A stretch of 43,331 nucleotides of DNA from a virus (IMGVR_UViG_3300035670_000443:1-43331), one strand, 5' to 3'. Shown: positions 1-6,764, counted from the stretch's first letter. Numbers and translations: made by a program. The notes: generated from the letters alone by a model not told the origin.

Positions 1-82
1 TGCCGATCTCCCCTAAGCGAAGACGACTGTCTGAGCTTGAGGGATTAGATTCAGCTTTCTCAATTTGAATTGTTTCTGACAT
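1..82 (-). CDS. Portal-like protein, N-terminus only (cut by window edge)
   Basis: An open frame starts at ATG 82-80 behind the ribosome binding site GAGGGGAT and runs off the left edge. The visible start is MSETIQIEKAESNPSSSDSR followed by LRLGEIG. It begins 12 bases after the terL stop on the same strand. In tailed phages the gene after the large terminase is very often the portal, the dodecameric ring through which DNA is packaged, and an acidic, Ser-rich start leading into an LRLGE-type stretch fits such proteins. The portal assignment is inference from position. The existence of the reading frame is well supported. Confidence 0.5.
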   Translation of the reverse strand, partial: MSETIQIEKAESNPSSSDSRLRLGEIG

Positions 83-94
83 TATCCCCTCAGA

Positions 95-2141
95 TTATGA
101 ATTAAGGTCATATTGCGCTTTGATTGTGGGATCGTTGAGAGCGGTTAGTTTTGGGACTGTGTAGGTTTTGATTGTATTCAATGCGTTAAATGCTGACGCC
201 ACACAGTCAGGTATGTCATCCTTGTACGTTTTTGTGCTGCGCTCTCCTGAAAACTTCTCAAGAGATAGCAAATAAAACTCTAATGTAGCTGCGTCAAAGG
301 TACTGGATACAATTTTAACTAATCCATTTTCCGCAGCCGAGGCAAACGGCGCAAACTTTGTCATCTTGGATTTGTTACTTGGCATAGGGTCTGCTTTAAC
401 AACATAACCTTTACCTATTAACTTCTTAGATGATTCAATGAATTCGTATTTACCGGAAGCTGATGGATCTTTTGGAAAGATGATAGTCATATCTGAGCCA
501 TCTTGTTTAGCCTGAAGCTCTATAAGATTGTCTCGCTCACCTACAGTCTTTCTAACTACTCCAAGGACTTTGCTATCTGGATCTTTGAAACTGGGATGGA
601 AGTCACCGAAAATATAGTAGTAACCTTCTTTGTCTTTAGCCATACCTACTTGTGATGTGTAATCAGGACTCGGTTCTTTATCAGAAGGGGCAGTACCAGC
701 TTTATCGTAAGCTCTGACGCACTTAGCACCTAGAGGGATCTTATCTGCCACCGCACACCACTTTCTGTCGAAGTACAAGCTATTAGATGGACGAACTTTC
801 CAGTTACCATCTAATAATCTCGCTCTGTCAATGGGGTTCAAACCTTCAAGCCAAGCAAGATAATCACTATTTTGCTCCAACATTCGGGGGTTGTCCCTGA
901 TTGTGCTACCAATAAAGCTGAAGCTAATTGGTTTCACATTATCACCGTATGTGGCTTTTAATTCTTCTGGTGTATCACCCCAAAGATATTGCCCACCTTG
1001 TAAAATGAACCAGCGTATTACACCAGCTCTTTCTTCGATAGGGAAACCGTCTTCATCTAACCACCAAGAAATCATCTCTGCTATCTTGTGGTCTGGATCG
1101 GGATTGCAACTTATGACCATTCGTGAAGGATACTTACTCTCAGAGCGCATTCGTGACATCAAATATTCTATTTGAGACCAGTCAAATTGCGTTCCTTCGT
1201 CAAAAGCTATGAACGTATCGTTTTGTTAAGTATACTTCGCTAAAGTATACCCTGCCTTGGCAGCTATATGTTTCCATATAGACCCGACTATATCTTCACC
1301 GTTAACTAAATAATACGGTGTCCCCCATTTCCACCCGCTTGGGTGTACGGCTTTCGCCTAGTCTGTGAACCTTCTTACTTTCGTAAGCTTGGCTGCTGAT
1401 TGTCCAATCTCAAACATTGTTACACGTAGTAGTTTAAGCTCTAAGGAGTTTCCAGCAATTAAAGGGATTATTCACTGTAATATTACTACTACAGGCAGCG
1501 TAATTGTCACTGTAAACCTTGGTGATTGTACTTGTCTTTCTCTGTCTCCATGTGAGACCATTTCATTTTAAAACCAGTAGGAAACTTAGCTTCTAATGAA
1601 TGCTCTGACATACGAGGACGGAGTTCTGTGGGTAGCTGCATGTACATATTACGTGCAGTATCGAATACACCACCAAGACCTTTGATTTGAACTGTTGTTC
1701 TGCGGAATACAATTGCATTTGCTTTTGGGTCATCTACATAAAGCAAAGGGAGCATTTGTAATAGGAAACTTTTGCCGGAACCGGCTGCCAAATATTATGT
1801 AGTCGCTACGCTACTCTGCCTTTTCAAGCAGGATCGGGTCATATCTTCATCCCAGAGGGAGTCTACCGTTTCGGATAATCAATCGCTTATTACCCTACGC
1901 CCTGACTAGGGCTGACCTCCACACACGCCATTACGCTTGGCTCGGTATTAGCATAGAGCTTAGCCCCTTAGCTTTCACCGAATTAGATAGATTCTTAGAT
2001 ACACATTACTGTGTTCTGTGGCGCAAGTTCACCACCCATGATTAAAATTTGAGCCTTACAGTCAACAATCATTTGTTGTTTTTTAGATGTAGGTCCAAAA
2101 GGTAATCTTATCTCGCGGGGTTGTTTTTGTTTAGTTGTCAT
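95..2141 (-). CDS. terL: Terminase large subunit, split by two group I introns (three exons)
   Basis: This is the ATP-driven DNA packaging motor and headful/cos nuclease. The gene is in three pieces: exon 1 2141-2031 (37 codons), exon 2 1788-1509, exon 3 1218-95. Joined, they give about 504 residues, a normal TerL length. Exon 1 ends in LIMGG and exon 2 starts with AAGSGKS, rebuilding the Walker A motif GGAAGSGKS at residues 36-44. Exon 2 ends in NHQGLQ plus one base and exon 3 continues TFIAFDEGTQF, rebuilding the Walker B motif FIAFDE with its catalytic Glu. Exon 3 also holds RAYDKAGT, a typical start of the C-terminal RNase H-like nuclease domain. The start is ATG 2141 behind AGAGGAG. Without splicing each piece ends in a stop soon after its exon. 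Splice points were inferred from protein continuity plus group I P1 pairing. Splicing itself is not shown by DNA, so a decayed gene is the less likely alternative. Confidence 0.9.
1219..1508 (-). ncRNA. Group I intron 2 of terL (290 nt, no ORF)
   Basis: Read on the minus strand, this stretch has all four conserved group I elements in order: P (AATTGCTGGAAA, 1449-1460), Q (AATCAGCAGCCAAGC, 1387-1401), R (GTTCACAGACTA, 1359-1370) and S (AAGATATAGTC, 1286-1296). P and Q pair through GCTG/CAGC (P4) and R and S through GACTA/TAGTC (P7). The 5' exon ends in CAGT and the intron carries GCTG shortly after, giving a P1 helix with the expected U-G wobble at the splice site. The intron ends in G. It removes an in-frame stop and restores codon TAT (Tyr) before Walker B. 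It carries no endonuclease gene. Confidence 0.9.
1789..2030 (-). ncRNA. Group I intron 1 of terL (242 nt, no ORF)
   Basis: On the minus strand this holds group I-like elements: P (CGGTGAAAGCT, 1970-1980), Q (AATACCGAGCCAAGC, 1935-1949) pairing through CGGT/ACCG, and an S-like AAGATATGACC (1837-1847) whose TGACC can pair with GGTCA at 1913-1917 as P7. The 5' exon ends GTGGT and the intron contains GCCAC after GAACTTGC, so P1 forms five pairs with a U-G wobble at the cut site. TGC just before GCCAC can pair with the 3' exon GCA (P10). The last intron base is G. Removal joins GG to AAGSGKS in frame. The R element is less standard than in intron 2, so the subgroup is unclear. Confidence 0.8.
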
Positions 2142-2195
2142 AAAACTCCTCTTAGTTATAAATACTCAGGGGAATACTTATAAATAAGAGCCAGA

Positions 2196-3347
2196 CTAAT
2201 CTGGCGTAATATACTTTAACAATATGTCTAATACAAGACTGAAGTCTTTACGGTGGAATGTCTCTGTATAACCAGAACCCATTTCTTGTTTTGTAATTAT
2301 ACCTCTTTCGATACCAGAAGATATAATCTCACTCTCAAGTTTGCGTATAACGTACCCATCAGGGTTCTCAAGGTAGTATATTACAGACACTGGGTACTTA
2401 CATTTCTGTTGTATCTGCTTTAATCTTTTATCTAAATTATTCGTTATACCAAATTTCAGCACATCGTCAGTAACTTTCAATAAATAAAAAGTACCTCCCA
2501 TAGTGCTTCTATAACCAACCCTTTGATTCGAGCATCTAGGGCAACCAGCGGCATAAAGATGACTGTTAGGTGCTTGAGAAAACACACCATGATCTCTACA
2601 TATGATGTCTATCTTAGTATGTTGATTTTTGTAATCAACTAATGAATAGTCATATTTATCACCATGCACTTTCTTAGCTAACGCTATGTATTCTTCTGTT
2701 GTGAACTTAAACATCTCTGCTTTAGCTAGTGAAGCACACTTAGTACAACCAATTGTAGTTAGATGGTGATCAGCCCTTTGAGTGACTACTCCGTGTAACT
2801 TACATTCATATGTAATATACTTACTCTTACCAACATACTCAGTAATAGAGTAGTCGTATTTGTCACCATGAATTTGTTTTGCCTTTTCTACATATTGTTC
2901 TTTACTGAACATTTGACGTTTGGAACTATTACTTGCTGCACAAAGTTTACACCCAACCTTACCTGATGTGTGATCATGTAAACTTTGTTTAAACACTCCG
3001 TGCTCTGGGCAAACAATCTCTATAATATCTTTAGATTTTACTTTGTCTGGCACTAGACTATAATCATATTTACCGTCGTGTGCAGAGGTTGCTTTGTCAA
3101 TATAATACTGTCTAGGTTTGCTTGTAGCTTCAGCAATTCGGTCTATTGCACAAAGTTTACATCCATGTCTAGCGGATGTATGACTATTTGGTGTAACTTC
3201 AAATATAAAATCATGCTGAATACACCGAACTTTTACCTTATTACAAGCTTTAGTGTAAACAGACAAAGAATAATCATACTTATCTCCGTGAACACTTCTA
3301 GCTTTAATAATAAACGTTTCTAAATCTTCTATTTCGTGCTTTGCCAA
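2196..3347 (-). CDS. Free-standing homing endonuclease-like protein: zinc-finger repeats plus GIY-YIG-type domain
   Basis: The 383-residue protein has five tandem repeats of about 65 residues, most containing HGDKYDYSL and several CxxC pairs (for example CKLCA, CTKCA, CPRCS), which probably bind zinc and DNA. The C-terminal part, GTFYLLKVTDDVLKFGITNN then LDKRLKQIQ, fits the GIY-YIG/T5orf172-type nuclease core with its Tyr, Gly and Arg. The start is a TTG codon at 3347 after AAGG, as no ATG lies near. It sits between the terL start and the next upstream gene, and could act as a mobile endonuclease helping spread of the terL introns. That role is inference. Coding on the same strand as terL is clear. 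Confidence 0.8.
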   Translation of the reverse strand: MAKHEIEDLETFIIKARSVHGDKYDYSLSVYTKACNKVKVRCIQHDFIFEVTPNSHTSARHGCKLCAIDRIAEATSKPRQYYIDKATSAHDGKYDYSLVPDKVKSKDIIEIVCPEHGVFKQSLHDHTSGKVGCKLCAASNSSKRQMFSKEQYVEKAKQIHGDKYDYSITEYVGKSKYITYECKLHGVVTQRADHHLTTIGCTKCASLAKAEMFKFTTEEYIALAKKVHGDKYDYSLVDYKNQHTKIDIICRDHGVFSQAPNSHLYAAGCPRCSNQRVGYRSTMGGTFYLLKVTDDVLKFGITNNLDKRLKQIQQKCKYPVSVIYYLENPDGYVIRKLESEIISSGIERGIITKQEMGSGYTETFHRKDFSLVLDILLKYITPD

Positions 3348-3359
3348 TTAATTAAACCT

Positions 3360-3449
3360 TAATAATTATCACCCTACTCTTAGCCGTTGGCGTAAGAAAG
3401 AGATGTGTTTCTTAGACTAATGTAAGATGATAATTATTAAAATCTTACA
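3360..3449 (-). promoter_or_regulatory. Hairpin region before the endonuclease start
   Basis: A perfect 12-base inverted repeat, TAATAATTATCA (3360-3371) and TGATAATTATTA (3428-3439), lies just upstream of the TTG start at 3347. The proximal arm sits next to the AAGG ribosome binding site. A second inverted repeat, TGTAAGAT/ATCTTACA (3421-3428 and 3442-3449), overlaps the distal arm, so the two helices exclude each other. Phage homing endonuclease genes such as T4 I-TevI are known to be held silent by RNA hairpins near the start. This layout suggests the same kind of control. Confidence 0.5.
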
Positions 3450-3523
3450 TCTCGAATTGCGAACAATTATTTTTCAACGATTTCTCGTTACGGACACGCC
3501 AATACCCGTTTAAAACAATATTT

Positions 3524-3548
3524 GAACAAACAGCCCCTAACGGGGCTG
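3524..3548 (-). terminator. Rho-independent terminator after the 3721-4149 gene
   Basis: Minus strand: stem CAGCCCC, loop GTTA, stem GGGGCTG, then TTTGTTC. The 7-base GC-rich stem and T-rich tail fit an intrinsic terminator. The 172 bases between it and the stop at 3721 hold no convincing gene; I see only small hairpins there (for example palindrome GAACATAAATGTTC at 3599-3612). Confidence 0.75.
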
Positions 3549-3720
3549 CTCATCCTCCCAGACATTCCAAATCGCAATGCTTGGATACGTGTAGGGGTGG
3601 AACATAAATGTTCTGTAAACTTTATTAATTCGCTAACGGGGTTAATATCCAACCAGCTTCACGCTGTTCCGCGCTCTATAACTCCAGCAAACCACATCCC
3701 ATGTGAGGATGCTGAATTCT

Positions 3721-4149
3721 TTATTTCTTAGCTTTAGTGGCAGCCTTCTTTACAACCGGCTTAGCTTCTACTGCTGTTTCAACAACCACTTCCGTAGCCT
3801 GTTCTACTTCAATTGTAGCTGCTTCCGCTACATCTGTCAAATCTTTTTCAATAACAGACATCATAAATACATACTTTCTATCGAAGATGAATGTCACTCG
3901 AAGCAACGTACCTACAATACTACGAATATCATCTTCTGTCAAATCTTTTGCATTGTTTACAACGTAGTCAATCACTTCGTGTAACTGAGCAAATCGAATA
4001 GTATTACCACCAACACTGTAATCGGTGCTAACATTGGTAAACATTTTTCCATTAATTTCTTTCCAGAAATCAGCATATGTTCCATTCTTCACTGCTTCAT
4101 AAATTGCTGGCAAGAAGCTACTCACGCCATGATAAGTTAAATTCTTCAT
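3721..4149 (-). CDS. Phage protein of unknown function with basic, Ala-rich tail
   Basis: 142 residues beginning MKNLTYHGVSSFLPAIYEAV. The start at ATG 4149 was chosen because AGGAAA precedes it. An open frame to 4230 exists but would run through the upstream terminator hairpin. The N-terminal 100 residues look alpha/beta and globular. The last 45 are rich in Ala, Val, Glu and Lys and end KKAATKAKK, a flexible basic tail like those of nucleic-acid-associated phage proteins. It is flanked by terminators on both sides and so is probably a single-gene transcript. The function is not recognised. Confidence 0.7.
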   Translation of the reverse strand: MKNLTYHGVSSFLPAIYEAVKNGTYADFWKEINGKMFTNVSTDYSVGGNTIRFAQLHEVIDYVVNNAKDLTEDDIRSIVGTLLRVTFIFDRKYVFMMSVIEKDLTDVAEAATIEVEQATEVVVETAVEAKPVVKKAATKAKK

Positions 4150-4187
4150 TGTATTTCCTGTATAAATTACATTCTCTAAAATAAAAG

Positions 4188-4240
4188 CCCCGTTACGACG
4201 AGGAGAGGTGTGCAGAGGAGGATGCACCATCGTAACGGGG
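4188..4240 (-). terminator. Long-stem intrinsic terminator upstream of the 3721-4149 gene
   Basis: Minus strand: 11-base stem CCCCGTTACGA, then TCGTAACGGGG, followed by CTTTTATTTTA. The 31-base loop carries an inner hairpin GTGCA/TGCAC. It would end transcripts coming from the 4449-4811 gene. The bases 4241-4448 between that gene and this hairpin hold no gene; a TATAAT-like box on the minus strand near 4345-4352 could serve the downstream gene but has no good -35. Confidence 0.7.
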
Positions 4241-4407
4241 AAGGAGGGAACACATCACTGTGTTTTATTTTAATCGCTATCTTATGGTGATAGCTGGAGG
4301 AGAGAAGAAAGTGGCACACCTCTGCCAAGGTTTACACTTTGAGGGATTATAAGTGTATTGTACCATCACTACGCTAGTTTTGCCCTATGCGTTTTGAAAT
4401 CTTTATA

Positions 4408-4448
4408 GAATGTAATTGAAATTGATTACTTATTGGAATGTAATTGAA
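4408..4448. repeat. 13-base direct repeat pair
   Basis: GAATGTAATTGAA occurs at 4408-4420 and again at 4436-4448, a 28-base period, immediately beside the stop codon of the 4449-4811 gene. It could be a protein binding site or replication slippage. Nothing further supports a role. Confidence 0.5.
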
Positions 4449-4811
4449 TTAGCCAACAGAGCCAAATTTAACAACTACACCTTCATATGTTTCTTCTTGT
4501 GTGTCAGCCATGTCTTCGACATCTGATTGTTTAGCTCGTTGAAGCTCCACTTTTTCGTTGTGGATAAGAAGCTCAAACCATTTACCGCTAAGGTAAACGT
4601 GAATCTTAATAGCTGCTCCAACATCACCACGTTCTTCTAACGTAGCTGCAAGCTCTTGTAATTTCTTTAGAGAGGCAGGACCAGCTAATGACAGCATAGA
4701 CTCTAACTTTGCTTTAGAGTGTTTACCTTTAGCCCCCGGCCTGCGTCCTGATGGGTTCCCAGACTTGCCCTTGGAAAAGCGGCCTTTGTCGTCACGAATT
4801 TCGTCTGTCAT
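4449..4811 (-). CDS. Small-terminase-like DNA-binding protein (DUF5681-type N-terminus)
   Basis: 120 residues. The N-terminus reads DKGRFSKGKSGNPSGRRPGA, the hallmark of the DUF5681 family (RFxxGxSGNPxGRP), found in phage proteins next to terminase genes. A helical middle follows and an acidic C-terminus. The start ATG 4811 follows AGAGGAATATAAT. A sigma70-like promoter sits just upstream. Its place near terL suggests the DNA-recognition subunit of the packaging enzyme, but an endonuclease and another gene lie between, and the identity rests on the N-terminal motif only. Confidence 0.6.
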   Translation of the reverse strand: MTDEIRDDKGRFSKGKSGNPSGRRPGAKGKHSKAKLESMLSLAGPASLKKLQELAATLEERGDVGAAIKIHVYLSGKWFELLIHNEKVELQRAKQSDVEDMADTQEETYEGVVVKFGSVG

Positions 4812-4834
4812 ATTATATTCCTCTTACATCCACT

Positions 4835-4863
4835 AATGTATCATTGACTTCTTGATTTGTCAA
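4835..4863 (-). promoter_or_regulatory. Sigma70-type promoter for the small-terminase-like gene
   Basis: Minus strand: -35 TTGACA (4863-4858), 17-base spacer, -10 TACATT (4840-4835), 24 bases before the start codon region. The -35 is a perfect consensus. Confidence 0.65.
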
Positions 4864-4875
4864 GAGATATTTAAT

Positions 4876-5127
4876 TTAATTATCAAAATATGAATAATAG
4901 AAGTCGGAATGACTTTCGGAATGTAATGATGGGCTTGCTCCTTCAGAGCAATTTTCTAATGTAAATACTGGAGAGTATTGCTTCTCTTTTGAAGCGTTGA
5001 TACAGCTATTACAAAGCCCTACAAGCTCATCTGAATTGGGGTATGTACGTTTTTGTTCGCCTGTATCTAATAAGCGATTACAAGCCATACAGCGGCTTAT
5101 AAAACCTGTGATTGATCTGTTTGTCAT
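4876..5127 (-). CDS. Small zinc-ribbon-like protein
   Basis: 83 residues with CMAC near residue 13 and CNSC near residue 39, four cysteines spaced as in a treble-clef or zinc ribbon. The C-terminus is Ser/Tyr-rich and ends in FYYSYFDN. The stop lies just upstream of the promoter of the 4449-4811 gene. The function is unknown. Small zinc-ribbon proteins in phages often bind nucleic acid or host RNA polymerase, but nothing specific shows that here. Confidence 0.65.
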   Translation of the reverse strand: MTNRSITGFISRCMACNRLLDTGEQKRTYPNSDELVGLCNSCINASKEKQYSPVFTLENCSEGASPSLHSESHSDFYYSYFDN

Positions 5128-5139
5128 ATTGTTATTCTT

Positions 5140-5397
5140 TTAGCAAGTGATTTGTGGTGGACTTAACCAAGGTTTTATATAGTCAGGTAATTGTTTACCT
5201 ACCTCGATCTGGTCTGGAGTTATCTTGAATTTCTTAAGAACTGGTGCATCTGATTTAAGCCAATCAGATAACGTTTCTTTCTTTACCACTAAATTCAAAT
5301 GTTCTTTAATTATTTCTACTTGTTCTGAATCAAGTTCAGAAGGATCACCAATTTCTAATAACCCTTGTAACCAATAACAGAAATTTTCTGGAGTCAT
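5140..5397 (-). CDS. Phage protein of unknown function, 85 aa
   Basis: The start ATG 5397 follows AAAAGGAAACATT, a better start than the open frame extending to 5463, which would run through a structured RNA. The sequence MTPENFCYWLQGLLEIGDPS with later IKEHLNLVVKK resembles small phage proteins that begin MTPEQFCYWLQGF, common in many Gram-negative phages and without assigned function. The gene is directly downstream of the structured RNA 5421-5576. Confidence 0.75.
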   Translation of the reverse strand: MTPENFCYWLQGLLEIGDPSELDSEQVEIIKEHLNLVVKKETLSDWLKSDAPVLKKFKITPDQIEVGKQLPDYIKPWLSPPQITC

Positions 5398-5420
5398 AAT
5401 GTTTCCTTTTGTTAATTTAT

Positions 5421-5576
5421 AATGAGCTGGCCTCTGGTGTGTTTGTGAGGCTTTGATACCCAAGAGCGTTCATGAACGCTCAAGGTTAAGTGCCATCTTC
5501 AGTTTGGCACAAGTACTTTCTCTCTTCTTGGGTCGCTAAACCCTAGCGCAATCACCACTTGCGCATTCAGCTCATT
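5421..5576 (-). ncRNA. Structured RNA element 2, related to its neighbour
   Basis: Minus strand. A perfect 9-base closing stem AATGAGCTG (5576-5568) / CAGCTCATT (5429-5421) encloses a chain of hairpins: GCGCAA/TTGCGC, GGGT/ACCC with loop TTAGCG, GTGCCA/TGGCAC, the 18-base perfect palindrome at 5464-5481 (half-site GAGCGTTCA), and GCCTC/GAGGC. The first two hairpins and the linker match element 1 in order and partly in sequence (GCTAGGGT, TAGC, ACC, then A-rich, then ACT). It ends 23 bases before the start of the 5140-5397 gene, so it could also act as that gene's leader. It is not a tRNA. Its function is unknown. Confidence 0.5.
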
Positions 5577-5578
5577 GG

Positions 5579-5716
5579 TTTGGTGTTTGTCACGGATTCG
5601 AACCGTATACACTTCTGCGATAGAAGTCGGGATCAGCGCACTATCCGAATTACTCACCTAGTATTTTCTTTCGGTAGCTATACCCTAGCAAGCCATTTTG
5701 CTATTCAAACACCAAA
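5579..5716 (-). ncRNA. Structured RNA element 1, tRNA-like but not canonical
   Basis: Minus strand, 138 nt. An 11-base perfect closing stem TTTGGTGTTTG/CAAACACCAAA encloses hairpins TAGCAA/TTGCTA (loop AATGGC), GGTA/TACC, TACT/AGTA, GGAT/ATCC, ACTTCT/AGAAGT and a T-arm-like CGG-TTCGAAT-CCG. The TTCGAAT loop and the terminal ACACCA resemble a tRNA, but the acceptor is too long, the RNA is about 60 nt longer than a tRNA, and no anticodon arm with U33 can be found. A tRNA finder may report it as a tRNA with an intron. Two bases separate it from element 2, with which it shares layout. Confidence 0.5.
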
Positions 5717-5802
5717 ACAATAAACTAAATCTTGGTTCTTCGGCCAGAACTACTTCCAACCCTCAAAGTCTTCCCCATTGACTTACCACTACTAGGTTCT
5801 TT

Positions 5803-5877
5803 TGGCGCACCATAATTGATTCGAACAATTTCTACAAATTTAGAAGAATTGTGTGCTATCCATTACACTAATGGTGC
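5803..5877 (-). tRNA. tRNA-Arg (anticodon TCT)
   Basis: Minus strand cloverleaf: acceptor GCACCAT/ATGGTGC with discriminator G and encoded CCA; D-arm GTGT/GCAC; anticodon loop CTTCTAA with anticodon TCT, stem with one T-T mismatch; T-arm AATTG-TTCGAAT-CAATT. It decodes AGA, a codon frequent in this AT-rich genome and often rare in hosts. Confidence 0.9.
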
Positions 5878-5888
5878 TTAAATAACTC

Positions 5889-5965
5889 TGGTAGCCCCAG
5901 TAGGACTTGCATCTAACTACCTACCGATTATGAGTCGGTTGCTCATCTATATGAGCTTTGAGGCC
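5889..5965 (-). tRNA. tRNA-Met (anticodon CAT), weak T-arm
   Basis: Minus strand: acceptor GGCCTCA pairs with TGGGGCT through two G-T wobbles, discriminator A, encoded CCA; D-arm GCTC/GAGC; anticodon stem ACCGA/TCGGT with loop CTCATAA, identical to the loop of bacterial elongator tRNA-Met. The T-arm is poor: the loop reads TGCAAGT and the stem has mismatches. Elongator Met is favoured over tRNA-Ile(CAT) by the loop. Confidence 0.8.
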
Positions 5966-5975
5966 ATTTATTTAA

Positions 5976-5994
5976 TCAAACCGACTAATGTCGG
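5976..5994 (-). terminator. Probable terminator after the 6002-6229 gene
   Basis: Minus strand: CCGAC-ATTA-GTCGG followed by TTTGATT, directly after the stop at 6002. The stem is short but GC-rich and the tail is T-rich. It separates the protein genes from the tRNA cluster. Confidence 0.5.
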
Positions 5995-6001
5995 GGGGAC
6001 G

Positions 6002-6229
6002 TCAGTCCCATTTCACATTCCAATAGCTACCACACTGGTTACGATAGTGTAAATTAAGCACCTCACGTAATTGTTCATAATTGAGAGAACAAACACGAGC
6101 GATCATTTCGTTATGTTCAATCCCCCAATTATGTTCATTGTAGCGTTGGTACGCTGGATGCGTCAACAACATTCGTATTTTATTTGCAAGCTTACGAATC
6201 TGTGTCTTGCTTAGCTTTTTAATGTTCAT
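6002..6229 (-). CDS. Phage protein of unknown function, 75 aa
   Basis: The start ATG 6229 follows AAAGGAAT. The longer open frame to 6325 overlaps the promoter and the end of the upstream gene and is rejected. The protein begins MNIKKLSKTQIRKLANKIRM, basic and helical, and ends QCGSYWNVKWD. It has its own promoter (6259-6286). No family is recognised. The basic helix could bind nucleic acid. Confidence 0.75.
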   Translation of the reverse strand: MNIKKLSKTQIRKLANKIRMLLTHPAYQRYNEHNWGIEHNEMIARVCSLNYEQLREVLNLHYRNQCGSYWNVKWD

Positions 6230-6258
6230 ATGTATTCCTTTATTTGCGGTATAAACAA

Positions 6259-6286
6259 AGAATAACACATGATTCTTATTTGTCAA
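6259..6286 (-). promoter_or_regulatory. Sigma70-type promoter of the 6002-6229 gene
   Basis: Minus strand: TTGACA (6286-6281), 16-base spacer, TATTCT (6264-6259), 30 bases before the start codon. Confidence 0.65.
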
Positions 6287-6309
6287 TAGGTAATTTGAAA
6301 TTATTTTAA

Positions 6310-6489
6310 TTAATATTTTGACCATTCATAGTATTTTATTACGTCAAAACTGACTAATGGATGACCAGAATATTTATTGCAAATACATACACCGTAGTCC
6401 ACAGCCTCATCCTCGTTTGTGAAGCCATCACTATTCATATTAGATAAGTAGCTATCCATAAAAGCTACACGAAAATACATTTTAATCAT
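6310..6489 (-). CDS. Small phage protein, 59 aa
   Basis: A 59-codon frame below common length cut-offs. ATG 6489-6487 overlaps the TAA of the TM2 gene (TAATG), which points to translational coupling. GGAG lies upstream. The protein MIKMYFRVAFMDSYLSNMNS continues with an acidic NEDEAVDYG stretch and ends YYEWSKY. No family is recognised. It is the fourth gene of the operon headed by the HTH protein. Confidence 0.7.
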   Translation of the reverse strand: MIKMYFRVAFMDSYLSNMNSDGFTNEDEAVDYGVCICNKYSGHPLVSFDVIKYYEWSKY

Positions 6490-6764
6490 TATTCATCTCC
6501 ATAAATTTCTAACATCTTACGATTATATTCCTCGGCAACGTAATATGTGTAGAATCCGTCAAATATAAATACACATACACTTACCATCATGACTGGTGGA
6601 ATTACCAGACTAATTACGAACAGCATAAATCGAATAATGGCTTGATCTGTCTTCTTCAGATAAAATAAGTGTAATCCCCATAGGCCGAAAAATAATCCTA
6701 ACAGATACGCCAGTGGCGTAGACTTCTTGTTTAATTCATATAAAGCTAATTGTTTTGTGTTCAT
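6489..6764 (-). CDS. TM2-domain membrane protein
   Basis: 91 residues. LAYLLGLFFGLWGLHLFYL followed by a turn, an Arg-containing second segment and DGFYTYY is the TM2 domain pattern: two membrane helices, with the Gly-x-x-Gly-x-His-x-Phe-Tyr motif in the first. Its ATG (6764-6762) overlaps the TGA of the polymerase-like gene, so translation is likely coupled. TM2 proteins occur in many phages and bacteria, and their exact role is unclear. Location: inner membrane. Confidence 0.85.
   Translation of the reverse strand: MNTKQLALYELNKKSTPLAYLLGLFFGLWGLHLFYLKKTDQAIIRFMLFVISLVIPPVMMVSVCVFIFDGFYTYYVAEEYNRKMLEIYGDE

Noticed and set aside
1365-1571. Plus-strand open frame over the second terL intron
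   Set aside because: It overlaps the group I intron core and exon 2, has no binding site, and the protein has no family; it is a shadow.
1507-1791. terL as a frameshifted or decayed pseudogene
   Set aside because: Each break is exactly explained by an intron with group I core, P1 pairing and terminal G, and all exon motifs are intact.
5579-5716. Element 1 as a plain tRNA
   Set aside because: The closing stem is 11 bp, the length is 138 nt, and no 7-base anticodon loop with T at position 33 can be placed.
5720-5800. Possible third tRNA between the Arg tRNA and element 1
   Set aside because: Only two hairpins (AAGTC/GACTT and GTTCT/AGAAC) are seen; there is no T-loop or anticodon arm, so no gene is called.
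6002-6325. Longer start of the 75-residue protein
   Set aside because: It would include the promoter and overlap the 59-residue gene; ATG 6229 has its own binding site.
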